From Pseudisothecium myosuroides (taxonomy: Eukaryota > Streptophyta > Bryopsida > Hypnales > Lembophyllaceae), in the NCBI GenBank assembly GCA_951799445.1, contig OX637293.1, positions 26,226,001 through 26,290,000 on the forward strand: 64,000 nt of DNA, given 5' to 3'. Below the pieces are notes generated by a model, which searched no databases, was not told the origin of the DNA, and was given only the letters and a program-made list of their open reading frames with translations. The number at the start of each line of letters is the position of its first letter. The first letter of the stretch is position 1. The translations under genes and the position numbers were made by a program. Positions 23,556 through 35,165 of this stretch are shown here, in pieces.

Positions 23556-23866
23556 TGGCCAATTTCATTAAAATGGCGGTATTCCATGTGTCATTTTCAC
23601 ACCCTGACATCTACGACACTTTTACATTGCTAACATCTAGGTCAGTTTTAGATTTCAGAAATCTAGGACTGGCATAGATATCAGATAACGCAGTCTGAAA
23701 AATTTAGGATAGTTCTAGATTTTAATATCTAGGACAGACGTAGATTTCAAAAATCTAGTACGGGTATAGATTTTGGTGTAGAAAAAATAGTTCAGACTAT
23801 GCGGTCTGAACTACCAAATTAAAGTGCCAAATTAACGGAATACCGCTATTTTAATGAAATTGGCCA
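23556..23866. mobile_element. Intact 311-bp MITE with AATTTCATTAAAATGG ends
   Basis: The ends TGGCCAATTTCATTAAAATG and its complement bound an element with internal TTCAGACTATGCGGTCTGAA and several ATCTAGGAC-like motifs. It is the uninterrupted sister of the element at 17.75-18.64 kb. It shows the empty TTAA site used by the nested insertion there. Confidence 0.8.
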
Positions 23867-23869
23867 TTG

Positions 23870-24680
23870 TTTTAGTGTTGAAAAAAGATGCTGAAATTTT
23901 CCTAGAAACACATTTGGAAGTGAAATTCGATTTCTGAACCTACTCAAATGAAAAAAATTTAAACTATAAAGTAGTTTAAAACCAAAATACAATTACGTTG
24001 TTGAAGGAAAATATCATTCAATTGACTCATTCTGTCTGCAAAATGACTTTGAAATGTCAAATAAAAGCAAGAAAAGTTGCAAAATAGCACATGTAAGGCT
24101 GAACCTCCTTTTCCTAAATTCTTCTCAATCAATCATAACTTCTTTGATTGATATAAAATTTTAGATACAAAAACTAGACTAGTATGTGCAACTTTTCTAA
24201 AAACAATTATTGGAAACGGACAGTGTATGAAGAAGAAGCAAGCCACCAAAGTTCATTCTTATCCAAAAATGTCTAGATTTTGAACTTCGAATTGCTCCCA
24301 AACATTCAAAACAAATTGGATTGGCATGAAAATCTTGCCACAACAACTAGACTTCAAGGGGAAAATAACCCAACAAATTTTATTGAAAACAAACATTGGA
24401 TGAAGGAGATACAAGCCCCCAAAGTTGCAGCCATCAAAATGTAGTTCAGTGAACTCAAACTGAACCCATGAATTTCGAATGGCTTTCAAAAAATTAAAAA
24501 ATCTGAAAATGATCTGAAAATTTTACCACACAAACTAAAAGAGAGAGTACAAAATTTCCAACAAGTTTTATTGAATTTGGACATTGGATGCAAAAGTGAC
24601 AACACTTTGAATTGGACAAGAAACTATGAGAGGACACCGTTGGTCCCCGAGGTGTTAATAAACACACAAAGGTCACAGAG
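23870..24680. other. AT-rich intergenic DNA
   Basis: Contains degenerate repeated phrases (for example two related stretches around 24240-24440) but no recognisable gene or complete element. Confidence 0.35.
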
Positions 24681-24696
24681 CAAAAAGCGCATGGAG

Positions 24697-24850
24697 TCAT
24701 TTCAGTGTGACGCATTGCTTTTTTTTTTTTTTTTTTCCTGTTTCTGTTTGTTTGGTTCTCTTTTCCCCAGGCCGCTTGCGGCTGGGGTTTGTATATATTT
24801 TACCTCTTGCAGTAAAGGTTCCCCTTTATTTGTGTAAAAAAAAAAAAAAA
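24697..24850 (+). mobile_element. Short retro-insertion with poly(A) tail and target duplication
   Basis: An insert of about 154 bp that ends in a run of about 15 A. AGCGCATGGAG, preceded by A residues, occurs on both sides (left copy within 24682-24696, right copy 24851-24861). A tail plus an 11-15 bp direct repeat is the mark of LINE-driven insertion. The body (T-run, GGCCGCTTGCGGCTGGGG, GCAGTAAAGGTTCCCC) looks like a 5'-truncated LINE tail or a SINE. Confidence 0.75.
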
Positions 24851-25303
24851 AGCGCATGGAGACAACTCTTTTTCCAGGCAACTCCCCTTCCCCAACGAGA
24901 ACCAATGCCCGCAATTGCTGGTCGCTTGCTTGAGCGTGGTGGAACATTCTTCGTTGTCACTGATACTAACGGAAATCAATGTTTCACACTCCGACACTCC
25001 CCCACGGACCATTCCAAGAAATTCCCGAATTGCCCAAAGCATTGGTCGCTGTGCACTGTCTGCGAACTTCTACCGACCACTACCGACTGCAACTGGACGG
25101 GCAGACATTAACATGAATACGACTCCACGTAACTTCGGTCTTCACATCTCCGCAGCTTTCAACCACGATTCTCAAAAAACGTTGATCCAGATTGAACGTG
25201 TTGTCCGACACAATTAATTGCATCCAATGACGCTTCTTCGAAATGAAATAACCCCGCACGAACCCCATTTTGTCGGTAACTAGCTGCTCCTAGGACGAAT
25301 GAG

Positions 25304-25310
25304 TATAAAA
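25304..25310 (+). promoter_or_regulatory. TATA box of the small duplicated gene, copy A
   Basis: TATAAAA lies about 300 bases before the ATG at 25614. The TATA element, and much of the 5' leader after it, is conserved in copy B (34503-34509). That conservation supports it being the core promoter and the leader being long (roughly 280 bases). Confidence 0.6.
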
Positions 25311-25613
25311 TTGCATGCAAGCAGCCACGGAGTGATATTCAATTCATCGGTGATTGTCGCCAACTCTTTCTTCTCATCGACCATCTACATCTCTTTCTGA
25401 CAGAGCTCTCGCCCTCTTCCGTAGCTTAAATCCTTCCAGCGCCTTGCTTGCACGTACATAGATCGATCTTTGCCTGCCCTGGACTCAATTGTGCCAATCG
25501 CACCACTTCCAATTCCAACTTCCACTTCTAGGAATTGTTCCATTCGTTGTACGTTACACGTACTTCTTCCATCCTGAACCTATCCACCAGCTGAGAAGAT
25601 TCAATTTGCGACA

Positions 25614-25964
25614 ATGGTTGCCAGTACTGCGACGACGGTGTTCGTGAACAAAACCGGCCACGTGGTGAGGATGAAAGTGGGCAACAACCAGCACTTCTCC
25701 TACCTGGCCAGCATCAAAGACGGCGGAGAGTACAAGATGAACGTGAACATGAACGACACTTATCGGGAGTTTGCGGTTTGTCTAGACGAATCGAGTAAGA
25801 AGGAGATTGTGAGTTCCGACGACTGCTGTGAGTTCCAATGCATCACCATCCAAGAAATGGCCGACGGCAAGCTCGAACTGCTGCGACAACCGCGGGAATC
25901 GATTAGCGTCACCAGCAGTGCTGCAAATGTACAGAAACCGTCGTGGTTCAGCCGTTGGATGTAG
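25614..25964 (+). CDS. Small 116-residue protein, duplicated gene copy A
   Basis: An intronless ORF of 116 residues with GC-richer, plant-like codon use, a TATA box and a conserved leader. The protein opens MVASTATTVFVNKTGHVVRM, has no signal peptide or membrane helix, and contains NDTYREFAVCLDESS then SSDDCCEFQCITIQE. The paired cysteines in DDCCEFQC are the most distinctive feature. The tail carries a tryptophan (SWFSRWM). From memory it resembles small uncharacterised DUF proteins of non-seed plants, but I cannot name the family with confidence. Copy B at 34821 is about 90% identical, so the coding frame is under constraint or the duplication is recent. Function unknown; possibly cytosolic. 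Confidence 0.8.
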   Translation: MVASTATTVFVNKTGHVVRMKVGNNQHFSYLASIKDGGEYKMNVNMNDTYREFAVCLDESSKKEIVSSDDCCEFQCITIQEMADGKLELLRQPRESISVTSSAANVQKPSWFSRWM

Positions 25965-26562
25965 ACTGACTGACTAGGAAAAATCCAAAATTTCCACCTG
26001 TGGTATGTTTGAAGATTTCCATAGTCAATACCTAGTGTTGATAGGATGGGATGCACTAGAATACACTAGGAATAAACTTTGACACAGGACATTTATCCAA
26101 TTTCCATAGACACATAAGGACATTTGTCAAATTTCATTACTGGATTTCAATCTCTTGTGCAGATTTCGATCTCTTGTGCAATTAATAATGTTTTTGTCAA
26201 CTAGGCATGCATCCATTGTTCAATTTTCATCAGACAGTGTGTGATCAATCTCTTCGTGTGAGTGAATTTCTTCTCCAAGCTTGTCAATCTTGCAATACTT
26301 TCAAAATTCACTTCAGCTTGCAAAACCAGGACTCTCTGTTTTAGTAAAACTATTACATGTCTTGAAGTAGTCAATGTGTTCAGAACATCAATTTAGTTCA
26401 TTTGGCGTATTCTACTACTATGGCGCATTCAGACCTGAAACATATTGTTTATATGTAGACCTAATTATTAGAATCAATTAATTGTGTATATGTCACAATT
26501 TTTTTGCCCTGGAGTCATGCCAATTTAACAAAATAGACTATTCAGGCTATTATTTTCTTACT
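25965..26562. other. 3' flank of copy A and AT-rich spacer
   Basis: Downstream of the stop the similarity to copy B is soon lost. No terminator-like or RNA feature was recognised. It ends at the Emigrant-like element. Confidence 0.35.
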
Positions 26563-26564
26563 AC

Positions 26565-26738
26565 AGTAGAACCTCTCTAAGTTGATAAACCTTTGTAAAC
26601 TAATCATGTCAGACCGGTCCCGGACTGGGCCACATAACAAAGGCTGTGACTAAAAATGACCCTCTCTAAGTCAATAAACCTCTATAAACCAATCTGTCAG
26701 ACCGGTCCAGGACCGATCAACCTAGAGAGGTTCTACTG
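26565..26738. mobile_element. Emigrant/Lemi1-like pogo MITE with TA target
   Basis: A 174-bp element with inverted ends CAGTAGAACCTCTCTAAG and AGAGAGGTTCTACTG and TA on both sides (26563-26564 and 26739-26740). CAGTARAACCTCT ends with a TA target match the pogo-type Emigrant/Lemi1 elements known from Arabidopsis. Internally there are degenerate repeats around TCAGACCGGTCC. Confidence 0.85.
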
Positions 26739-26742
26739 TAGC

Positions 26743-27411
26743 TTCCAGATTGACATCGCCAGCTGAAGGATCTTTTGTACCAACCCGCATGATTCCCTAT
26801 GGAATAATCAGCAATGGGAAGGAAGGTAGCTTTCTGTCTTTTTTGCTTGACACACGTTGAAATTTTATTCAATGTCGAAAAAAATGATACCACTCCCCAC
26901 CTGAAGGCAAAGCCAAGGGAGAGACAGACACCACAACAAAGGTCTGCGAGGACAACATCTAACGCAAGTGATTTTAGTGCCAACTCTAGCGCAGATAGTC
27001 TTGCTGTGACCCCATTTGCGGTCAACGTCAGCAAACACAACGTCCTGAGTGATACAATCCTTTTAATCTTGTTACTTAGGGTTTTTTCCCTCGCAATGCG
27101 TCTATAGTCGGTGAGGCTAGTCCAAATGAATTGCTCGGTCCTCTCTAAACTCCATTTTTGACGATTGAAGACAAAATCATTTCGAGAGATCCATGAAGTC
27201 CGAAGCGTGACTTCTCGGAGCAGCAACCATTTCCTGCTAACCTGACAAGAAGATTAGTTTCTACTGCATGAAAAGTCTGTTGTGAACCCACTAAAATTGA
27301 AGATGCCATCACTGCATGAAATTTATGATCGATCGAGCACCAGGATATTGGGGGATGAAGTGATTTAATTAGGATCGAGGAGAGGATGACAAACGATTTG
27401 GTGTAATCCAC
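26743..27411 (-). pseudogene. 3' end of a LINE-type retroelement ORF2, decayed
   Basis: Two overlapping minus-strand frames (27411-27145 and 27226-26717) carry ISWCSIDHKFHAV and then TSWISRNDFVFNRQKWSLER and FIWTSLTDYRRIAREK. This is the tail I associate with plant L1-type ORF2 proteins. The switch of frame between them near 27200 is a frameshift. No reverse transcriptase core (YADD box) is present, so it is a 5'-truncated copy. An Emigrant-like MITE abuts its 3' side. Confidence 0.5.
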
Positions 27412-27655
27412 AGCTTGATGAGAAATTGATTCCTAGAGACTGAATCGGTGTGCTGGATCGGAGTCGGGCACTCGCAACTCCAGCAAGGACGTCGGGACAA
27501 GATGACAGCATGTCTACAAGTCCACTTTCGGTCTACAGATCGACTCACCCGACATTCGAATGCACAGAAAGTATTTTCACAGATATGGCTAAGTTTAGCT
27601 AAACTTCTGCAAAGCGTAAGTTCGTCTAAAAAAATGGGAAAACCACAGTGTCTAA

Positions 27656-28168
27656 GGGCCACTTCACACTATGCCCGACCAAGTCAAGAGTCCGTGGAAA
27701 TGAGAGTCCAAACTTTAGTGAGAATCCAAAGAAATGGGCAATAAATAGGCCCTGAAATTTAGGAATTGGAGCCTTTGGCCAGTCATAGTGTGAAGCCTCC
27801 AAAGGCCAAGCCCAAAGTCCAAACCTCACCCATGTGTCAATTTTTTGAAGTAAAAGATTAAAAAAACATGAGAAAGAAGTCCAAAATGGCTTTGGAAAAA
27901 AAATCACAGCACATGCTCTTCTCATCAAACAAGGAATATGAAGGGTATAAATGGAATAAAAGGGTAGGATTGGTCATTGAAGGGAAGTAGGTGAAGGGAA
28001 GTAGGTTCATTGAATGCAAAGTCTCTCCATTGTAATGGTGGAGACTAGGTTTCAAATAACAAATAACAAGTCTAATCTAACGGCTTCGGTCCAAACTCTT
28101 GGTTTTCTGGATTTTGATTGGTGGAAACCGACAGACTCTCGACTTTTGCGCATAGTGTGAAGTGGCCC
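27656..28168. mobile_element. Tourist-like (PIF/Harbinger) MITE, TSD TAA
   Basis: A 513-bp element with inverted ends GGGCCACTTCACACTATGC and CATAGTGTGAAGTGGCCC. It is flanked by TAA on both sides (27653-27655 and 28169-28171). A 3-bp TWA target and GGGCC ends are typical of PIF/Harbinger MITEs. The end motif CATAGTGTGAAG is repeated inside near 27786. There is no transposase frame. Confidence 0.85.
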
Positions 28169-28171
28169 TAA

Positions 28172-29961
28172 GTTAAAATTTTGAAACATTAGCAAATTGA
28201 AAAATCAGTTGCAATGTTAATTTTGTTAGCGACACAATTTGGATGCCAAAAATTGTGACATGTTTGTACATAAAGGTCTAACATCTAGGATTGGTATGGA
28301 TTTATATTTCAAAACAAGTCTTATGATTTATGAAAGGTGTCAAAGTATTGAAATAGTGCAATTTAGCAAAACTGATGTTTTGCAAATTCATGATTGCTTG
28401 GCATTGTACCAATTTGATCCAACTAAGTTAGCGTACTAATGTGACCTTGCCTGCCAGCCCTGCCTGTGTGGTTGTCAATGAGGCTTTGCCTTACTAAGAT
28501 TCATGCTTGTGTGGTTGTATTTTATGCTTTTTCTTTGGCATTGCAAAGGTGCCCCATTCAGTTTGTCCAAAAACTAAAAATTATATTAATAAAAAAAATG
28601 GTTTAAAACAAAATATCTTTGTAACCAACACTAGTAGAAAACACAAGAATTTTATCAAAATTTATGCATTTTCTACTAGTGCAAATTTAAATGTATATAA
28701 TTCTTGTTTGATTCTTTTCATATGATCTATACCATTATGTTTTGAAAATTTACAAATTTCTACCTCACAATCTTAGGATGATATAATTCCTATAATCATA
28801 ATACTACACATCATAATTCTAATAAATATAAAAAATTTATTCTCATGAATGATGGATTCAAGTATTCTATTATTGATTTTAGGATATGTCTCATTTTAAT
28901 TTGTCCTTGGACATTTTTTGCATGATGGCACTATTACTATAATCACAATCATGGTTGCAATTTTATTGGACTAGGATGTTTATTTTTTTGAATGATGGGC
29001 CCCATGTGTCCTTGTATTTCTTTTATCACATTTTTCATTTTCATTTATCTTGATAACTTTTGAACTTTCAAACCATCGATGTGGACCATTACTTAACCAT
29101 GTAAAGATGGAGCATATGACTGGTCAAACCTCAAAACTCTTTACTTTGGACCCTATTTTGAAAATACTATATAAATGAAAAGTTTACTTCCATTATTTCA
29201 AGATAAAATGAAAAATCTTTTGTGTGTCCTAAAATTTCACTTTTTTTTGCAATTTTGGAGTTACTATGGACTTTTGATTAATAAGTGATGAAAATTCATG
29301 CCATTTGAATACAAAATATCCTTAAAAAGTTCAAAATAATTCACCATATGTGATTATTATAGTCTAAAATTCTAAATTTTGTGGTGCAAACCAAATTTCC
29401 ACATTATTCTCTTGGAATTATTCTATATATAAAAATTTGAATATAGAATCTCAACTTCAAACTACACTTTTACCAAAATCAGATTTTTTGAACATAAAAG
29501 TCAAAATTGTAAAATATACTACATAGGTATACAAGTTTTGGGATGCAATCCCAACTTGTAAAAATAAAAAATGACTAACGTGATTTGAAATTTAGTTCAA
29601 AGATGTACACATGCTATGTATCCATTAGAAAAAATCTAGGGCCCTATAAAGGACTGTTTGACTTTCAGTGGATCAAATGCAAATACAATGAAAAAAAAAA
29701 AACTTAATTTTAAAATTTTAAAATTTTAAAAAAGAAAGAAAGAAAGAAGAAATTTATTTTTGAATTGAAAATCTAATTAGGCATACAAGATAACTGACAA
29801 GATTCTCTATGAATCAGTTTGAGCTAATATTTTCTCCTATTGCACATTTTCAAGCAGTCAAACAACCCTCATAAAATCTGAAATTTTCTCTAATGCAAAA
29901 AAGAATATCTAAAAAGAAGTGGGATGAAGATTATTTGTTGCCTTAACAATTAGGTTGCCAA
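28172..29961. other. AT-rich repeat-like DNA, no gene
   Basis: No recognisable frame. A fragment at about 28262-28310 (ACATCTAGGATTGGTATGGA) matches the inside of the AATTTCATTAAAATGG family. A GAAA-type simple repeat lies near 29733-29750. Confidence 0.35.
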
Positions 29962-31035
29962 GGGTGATTGCAAGAAACACTTGTGGTTGCGGGTTTTTTT
30001 GGACCGCTATAACTTTTGCTATGACTTTTGATTTATAGGTTCAATGCCAAAATCAAAAAAACACTTCCTAGATGTCTTGATTGTAATTTTATCCCTTATT
30101 TTTTAGAAATTAAAATAAATCAATTTATATTTAAAATTCAATTTTGTTAATTTGTCACACTTTGACGTTTAGGGATTTTTAGTACTATTGAGCGGTTTAA
30201 ATTAATGGTTTTCAATTGAAATTTCTATGGTATATTTTCCTAGTAGGAAAACACATTCCTACCAAAGATCATTTAAAAATACATTATTTTATATCCTCCC
30301 CAGTTGTGCAAATAGGCCTCCCTTGCGCGCACACTTCTAAACATTAGAGATGGTTTTGACTTCATTTTTTTGGTCAAATCTAATCACCAAGAAGTCCTTC
30401 CACATGGCCAATTTTTATTTTGGTCCAAAATTGTTTTTCCCATTTTCTACAAATTAAAATGTCAAAGAATGTATTTTTTTAGGACAATTCTGCAGACTAT
30501 TCTGGCGAAGAGGAAAATACATCCTTTGACATTTTAATTTGTAGAAAATAGGAAATTTTTTTTTGAATAAAAATAAAAATTGGCCATTTGGGGAGGACTT
30601 CTTGGTGATTAGATTTGACCAAAAAAATGAAGTCAAAACCATTTCTAATGTTTAGAAGTGTGCGTGCAAGGGAGGCCTATTTGCACAACTGGGGAGGATA
30701 TAAAATAATGTATTTTTAAATGATCTTTGGTAGGAATATGTCTTCCTACTAGGAAAATATACCATAGAAATTTCAATTGAAAGTCATTAATCTAAACTGC
30801 TCAATAGTACTAAAAACCCCTAAACGTCAAAGTGTGACAAATTAACAAAATTGAATTTTAAATATAAATTGATTACTTTAATTTCTGAAAAATAAGGGAT
30901 ACAATTACAATCATGACATCTAGGAAGTATTTTTTTTGGTTTTGGCATTGAACCTATAAATCAAAAGTTATAGCAAAAGTTATAGCGGTCCAAAAAAACG
31001 CAACCAAATAGTATAGGTGTTTCTTGCAATCACCT
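29962..31035. mobile_element. Foldback element of the 4-bp-TSD family
   Basis: A 1.07 kb element with ends GGGTGATTGCAAGAAACACT and GTGTTTCTTGCAATCACCT. The two halves are near-perfect reverse complements around a centre near 30490, so the whole element can fold back. The flanking 4-mers differ (CCAA left, CCTT right), so the target duplication is not proven for this copy. It is non-coding. Confidence 0.75.
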
Positions 31036-31389
31036 CCTTACCCCAAGAAAGTTAGTTTACAAGCCATCAAAGTCAACAATAATTTCTACACATCTTTCCA
31101 TTTGTACATATAGAGGTTCATGAGTTCCAATTACAACAATATCTACTTCAAAAGTAGTGTTTTTATGTACAATAACAGTAAATATTTATATAGTGTCAAA
31201 TGTTAAGAAATTAGTATGGGGCAATCTAATTTTACTAATTTGAATAGAAGCCCAAAAGAGGTCAATCCAACATCAATCCCAATACAATCATGCAATTTGC
31301 ACAATCATTAACTAAGGAAGACAAAAGGAATTGGTATTGAGAAGAAAAAAAAAGGCAACTCCTAAGCACAAAGAACAATGTCATATTTA

Positions 31390-32057
31390 TTTTTCTAGGA
31401 TACTTTAAAATTAGAAAAATAATTTTTAAACAATTTTAAAAGTACACCTTGAAGAAGATTACATCCTCAGAAAATAAAACATAAAAAAAAAATTCTAAGT
31501 ATGAAAAATAAAAAAGTGCCAAATCTCAAAAAATAGATACTTTGACGTTTTAATTTGTAAAAAATAGGAAAGAAATTTAAAATTAAAAAAAATTGGCCAT
31601 TTGTAACAACTCTATAGAAATGTCCAATCACCAAAAGAACCATCCAAATAATATTTTAAATGTTTAGAAATGCAAGAAAAATGAATCTCACTTTATGGAC
31701 TCTTATACAATACACAATTAATTATTTTAAGAATTACTTTGAATAGTAGATGCTAGTCTATTGAAATACCATTCCCTCCAAATTTCAATTCCAAATTTAT
31801 TTTGGAAAGCTAGAAATAATACAATATCTTCCAAATTAGCAAGTGTGATATTAAATTTGGGTCTATTTTTGGATAGTATAACATTTTATGAAAAATGAAC
31901 CCAATATTGAGAGAACGTTTAGTAGTCATGAGTACCTTACCTATGAATCTCGAATCTTGAGCCATTTAAAACCATTACACAGAAAGTATGGCCAAAAATC
32001 AAATTAAGATTGAGCATGTGACAAAAAATAGTACAAGTGTTTCTTACACTTCACCCA
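31390..32057. mobile_element. Truncated copy of the 4-bp-TSD family
   Basis: The right end GTGTTTCTTACACTTCACCC (ending about 32057) and internal similarity to the body of the element at 20163-20730 are clear. No matching left end was found, so the copy is truncated or too diverged. Confidence 0.55.
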
Positions 32058-32310
32058 ACAAGACTCCACAAATCCAATGTGATGAGCATGCATAAAAATA
32101 TGTTCACCTACAATTGCCACAAATTGCAACTAAATATAGTTACTACTTTATTTTTATTGAGGCATATTGACAATGAAAGGAAACTCTAATGCAATTTACT
32201 AAGTATATATTATGTGAATATTGTATGATTATATTGTAGAATTTTAATGTACTATTGATAGGTGTACTATAAATTGATTCTAGGCTCTAATATTTAGACT
32301 TTTATATGTA

Positions 32311-32502
32311 TGGACAATTTCGTTAAAATGGCGATATTATTTTAGAATGGCATGAAAACAGTTTAGAACGGCCGTTCTAAATCTATACCTGTCCTAGATG
32401 GTTCAGAACGGCCGTTCTAAAATCTATATCTGTCATAGATGATGAAAATGGCACACCGTCAAAGTGGCACTTGGAATACCGCCATTTTAACGAAATTGCC
32501 CA
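32311..32502. mobile_element. 192-bp MITE with AATTTCGTTAAAATGG ends
   Basis: The ends TGGACAATTTCGTTAAAATG and its near-complement are bordered by TA on both sides. Two internal copies of CAGAACGGCCGTTCTAAA are themselves palindromic (GAACGGCCGTTC). It belongs to the AATTTCATTAAAATGG family. Confidence 0.75.
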
Positions 32503-32643
32503 TATGTCTTCAAAATTAGTATTGTCATGTTAGGCAAGAGTCTAGATGTTATATGGTTTTTGGTCAAAGATGATTTAGATATCCTAATCTAACATTCTTA
32601 CAAATAGAAAATATTGTGCTATTGTAAAAACATTGAAATTTAA

Positions 32644-33567
32644 CTCCTAAAGTCCAACAAGTCTCCAAAAGGGACTCTTGAAGGTTCAAATAGGACCTAT
32701 GATCTCTGAAATTTTTGTCTAGATTTTTCAAAAAATATTTTAAGATAGAAAAATTGATTTTCGTTGTGGATATATTATATAGTTCAATTGGTGCATGGGA
32801 GCAAAAATTATGCCTCAATAAGCTCAAACATGTGAGATTTGGGCAACAAAAAACCAAAAAAACTCGAAGTAGTAACTTTAAATTTTATTTCTTATAGATT
32901 ATGCTTTGTCTATGTGGAAAAATTTGATCCATTCCATTTGGATAAGTACCGGTAATGTGAAAGTTATGAAGCTTATTGTTTTGGGAGCAATTTTAGCAAA
33001 TTCTTGAGAAAATAATGTATTAGATTAGTTCTTCAACTCAATTTTAACAATTTTTCAAAAGAATATTGCACATGATTTACTTTGCTTTTTAGAACAATCT
33101 CATTGTTGGGAATAGTATGTTTCAATTCTATCTTAGAGCTATCAACAATTAGTTTTTGCCTCTAGCTCAAATCTACTTTGACTTAACAATTTTTTAAAGA
33201 ATGACATTTATTTGTTCACTTTTGAATTTTTTTCCCAAACTTTTAACTCAAATCTATAACATAAAAAAATTTAAATTCACAATTTGCACTACAAAAGTTT
33301 TAAGTTATGAGGAATCAAATCCTTATAATCTAGTCAAACTCTGAGCAAAAAAAATCATTTTCTTTCCTTTAATCACTCACATCCTATTATCAATACACTC
33401 AAAGTTTTTGAATATTGTTTCAGACATTTTCATACTTTTTAGTCTAATGCAAGATCCTATAGTTGGATATACAAAATAAATAAATGTTTAAAATTTTTGT
33501 TGTTTGCATTGGAAATGGCAATTTTGACTCAAAATTTGACAAAAAAAATGGCCTTAGAATTTTTTGA
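32644..33567 (+). mobile_element. Diverged copy of the TTAA element family
   Basis: It starts after TTAA at 32640-32643 with CTCCTAAAGTCC and follows the body of copies 2 and 3 (AAGATAGAAAAATTGAT, then AATAAGCTCAAAC, then ATGGCCTTAGAA near the right end). The right TTAA is lost. It has many more substitutions than copies 1-3, so it is an older insertion. Confidence 0.6.
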
Positions 33568-34500
33568 GACAATATTTGGATTGTGACGGTGGTCAATTTT
33601 GCATATTGAGGCAATAAAGACCCATCCCAAAAGACACTCCAGAATACATAGTAGGAGGCATTTTTTTTCATTTACAGCAACAAGTCTCTAAACTCCAAAG
33701 AAAAACATACAATAGATTCTTCTAAGCTAAGCTTAGACGAGTATTAGTTTAAAGCTACACTAATTTGTTCTATTAGTGAGGGGATATAATGAGCATCACC
33801 TATCAAATTAATGTCACCACAAAATTTTATTTTTGTGAAAATTTGTTTAATACAATAATATTTGTATATTTATGACCGCACAAATTTAAAAAAAAGTGAG
33901 ACTTTAGTCACTTTACTAGAAAATTAATGTCAGACACACTATTAAGACAAATCTGTGTAATGGGGCTGTAGAGCTTGTTCCAGGTAACTACAGTACCTTT
34001 CCCTCAAAAAGCAACTGGCATCAAAAAAAAGTGCCGGGAACGGAAGCTTCTTCGTCAATACTTCACAGTTCACGCTCTCCTTGGCTTCAAATGTTTGAGG
34101 AAATTCCGAACCATTGGACAGTGTAACTTACTAGCTGTGTCAGTTCGTGCGAATCGATTGCTACCACCGTACCGTAATGGGGGTGAACTACCATAATGCC
34201 GCTTGCTTTCCGAATGTCTGCAACCCTGCAAGAGCGCAGGACTGCAACTGAGCTAGTTGACGGATATTATGGCCAAAGCAAGCATCTCTCCGTTCCCGAC
34301 TCTGCCATCACTTATTGTAGGCACAACAGACAGATTTCCGCCAAGTCTTCGATTAGAAACGCTGTTCAAATCCATGATGGAAATGATGGAATTTACGTGT
34401 TGCCAGTAGAAACTGCTCCAACAGAGTGAATAGACTCTCTCTCGAAAGGACCCACGCCACTCCCCATTTAGCCGACAATTACTACTCAGAAACACGAATG
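33568..34500. other. Spacer and upstream region of duplicated gene copy B
   Basis: AT-rich to about 33950, then more balanced. The short frames at 34.0-34.4 kb have no recognisable content. The region just before the TATA box is only weakly similar to the equivalent part of copy A. Confidence 0.35.
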
Positions 34501-34502
34501 AA

Positions 34503-34509
34503 TATAAAA
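34503..34509 (+). promoter_or_regulatory. TATA box of the small duplicated gene, copy B
   Basis: TATAAAA lies 312 bases before the ATG at 34821. It is followed by a leader that closely matches copy A (CTTCCGTAGCTTAAATCCTT and neighbouring blocks are shared). Confidence 0.6.
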
Positions 34510-34820
34510 CCGCATGCAGTCCCGGAGTGAGATTCAATTCATCGGCGTTCGTCACCAACTCATTCTTGCACTCTTCTCCTCGACCATCTACATCTCTTTC
34601 TGACAGAGCTCTCGCCCTCTTCCGTAGCTTAAATCCTTCCAGCGCCTTAATTGCTTGCACGTACACAGATCAATCTTTGCCTGCTTTGGACTCAATTGTG
34701 CCACTCGCACCTCTTCGAATTCCAACTTCCACTTCTAAGAATTGTTCCACTCGTTGTACGTCACACGTACTTCTTCCATCCTGAACCTATCCACCAGCTG
34801 AGAAGATTCAATTTGCGACA

Positions 34821-35165
34821 ATGGTTGCCAGTACTGCCACGACAATGTTCGTGAACAAAACTGGCCACGTGGTGAGGATGAAAGTGGGCAACAACCAGCA
34901 CTTCTCCTACCTGGCTAGCATCAAAGACGGTGGAGAGTACAAGATGCACGTGAACATGAACGACACTTATCGGGAGTTTGCGGTTTGTCTAGACGAATCG
35001 AGCAAGAAGGAGATTGTGAGTTCCGACGACTGCTGTGAGTTCCAATGCATCACCATTCAGGAAATGGCAGACGGCAAGCTCGAACTGCTGCGACAACCGC
35101 GAGAATCGATTAATGGCACCAGAAGCGTGTCAAAGAAATCGTCGTGGTTTAGCCTGTGGACCTAG
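34821..35165 (+). CDS. Small 114-residue protein, duplicated gene copy B
   Basis: The intronless paralog of the gene at 25614. The first 96 or so residues differ at only two or three positions (for example V to M at residue 9, N to H at 43). The C-terminus differs (NGTRSVSKKSSWFSLWT against SVTSSAANVQKPSWFSRWM), but the SWFS-tryptophan tail is kept. The cysteine motif DDCCEFQC is unchanged. Start ATG and leader context (GCGACAATGGTTGCC) are identical to copy A. Conservation of promoter, leader and frame argues that both copies are functional genes. Family and function are not recognised. Confidence 0.8.
   Translation: MVASTATTMFVNKTGHVVRMKVGNNQHFSYLASIKDGGEYKMHVNMNDTYREFAVCLDESSKKEIVSSDDCCEFQCITIQEMADGKLELLRQPRESINGTRSVSKKSSWFSLWT

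Noticed and set aside
24707..25217. Several frames before duplicated gene copy A
   Set aside because: They cover the retro-insertion and promoter region and are not conserved in copy B.
34196..34784. Frames on both strands in the copy B leader
   Set aside because: The equivalent region of copy A does not keep them open. The leader is untranslated by comparison.
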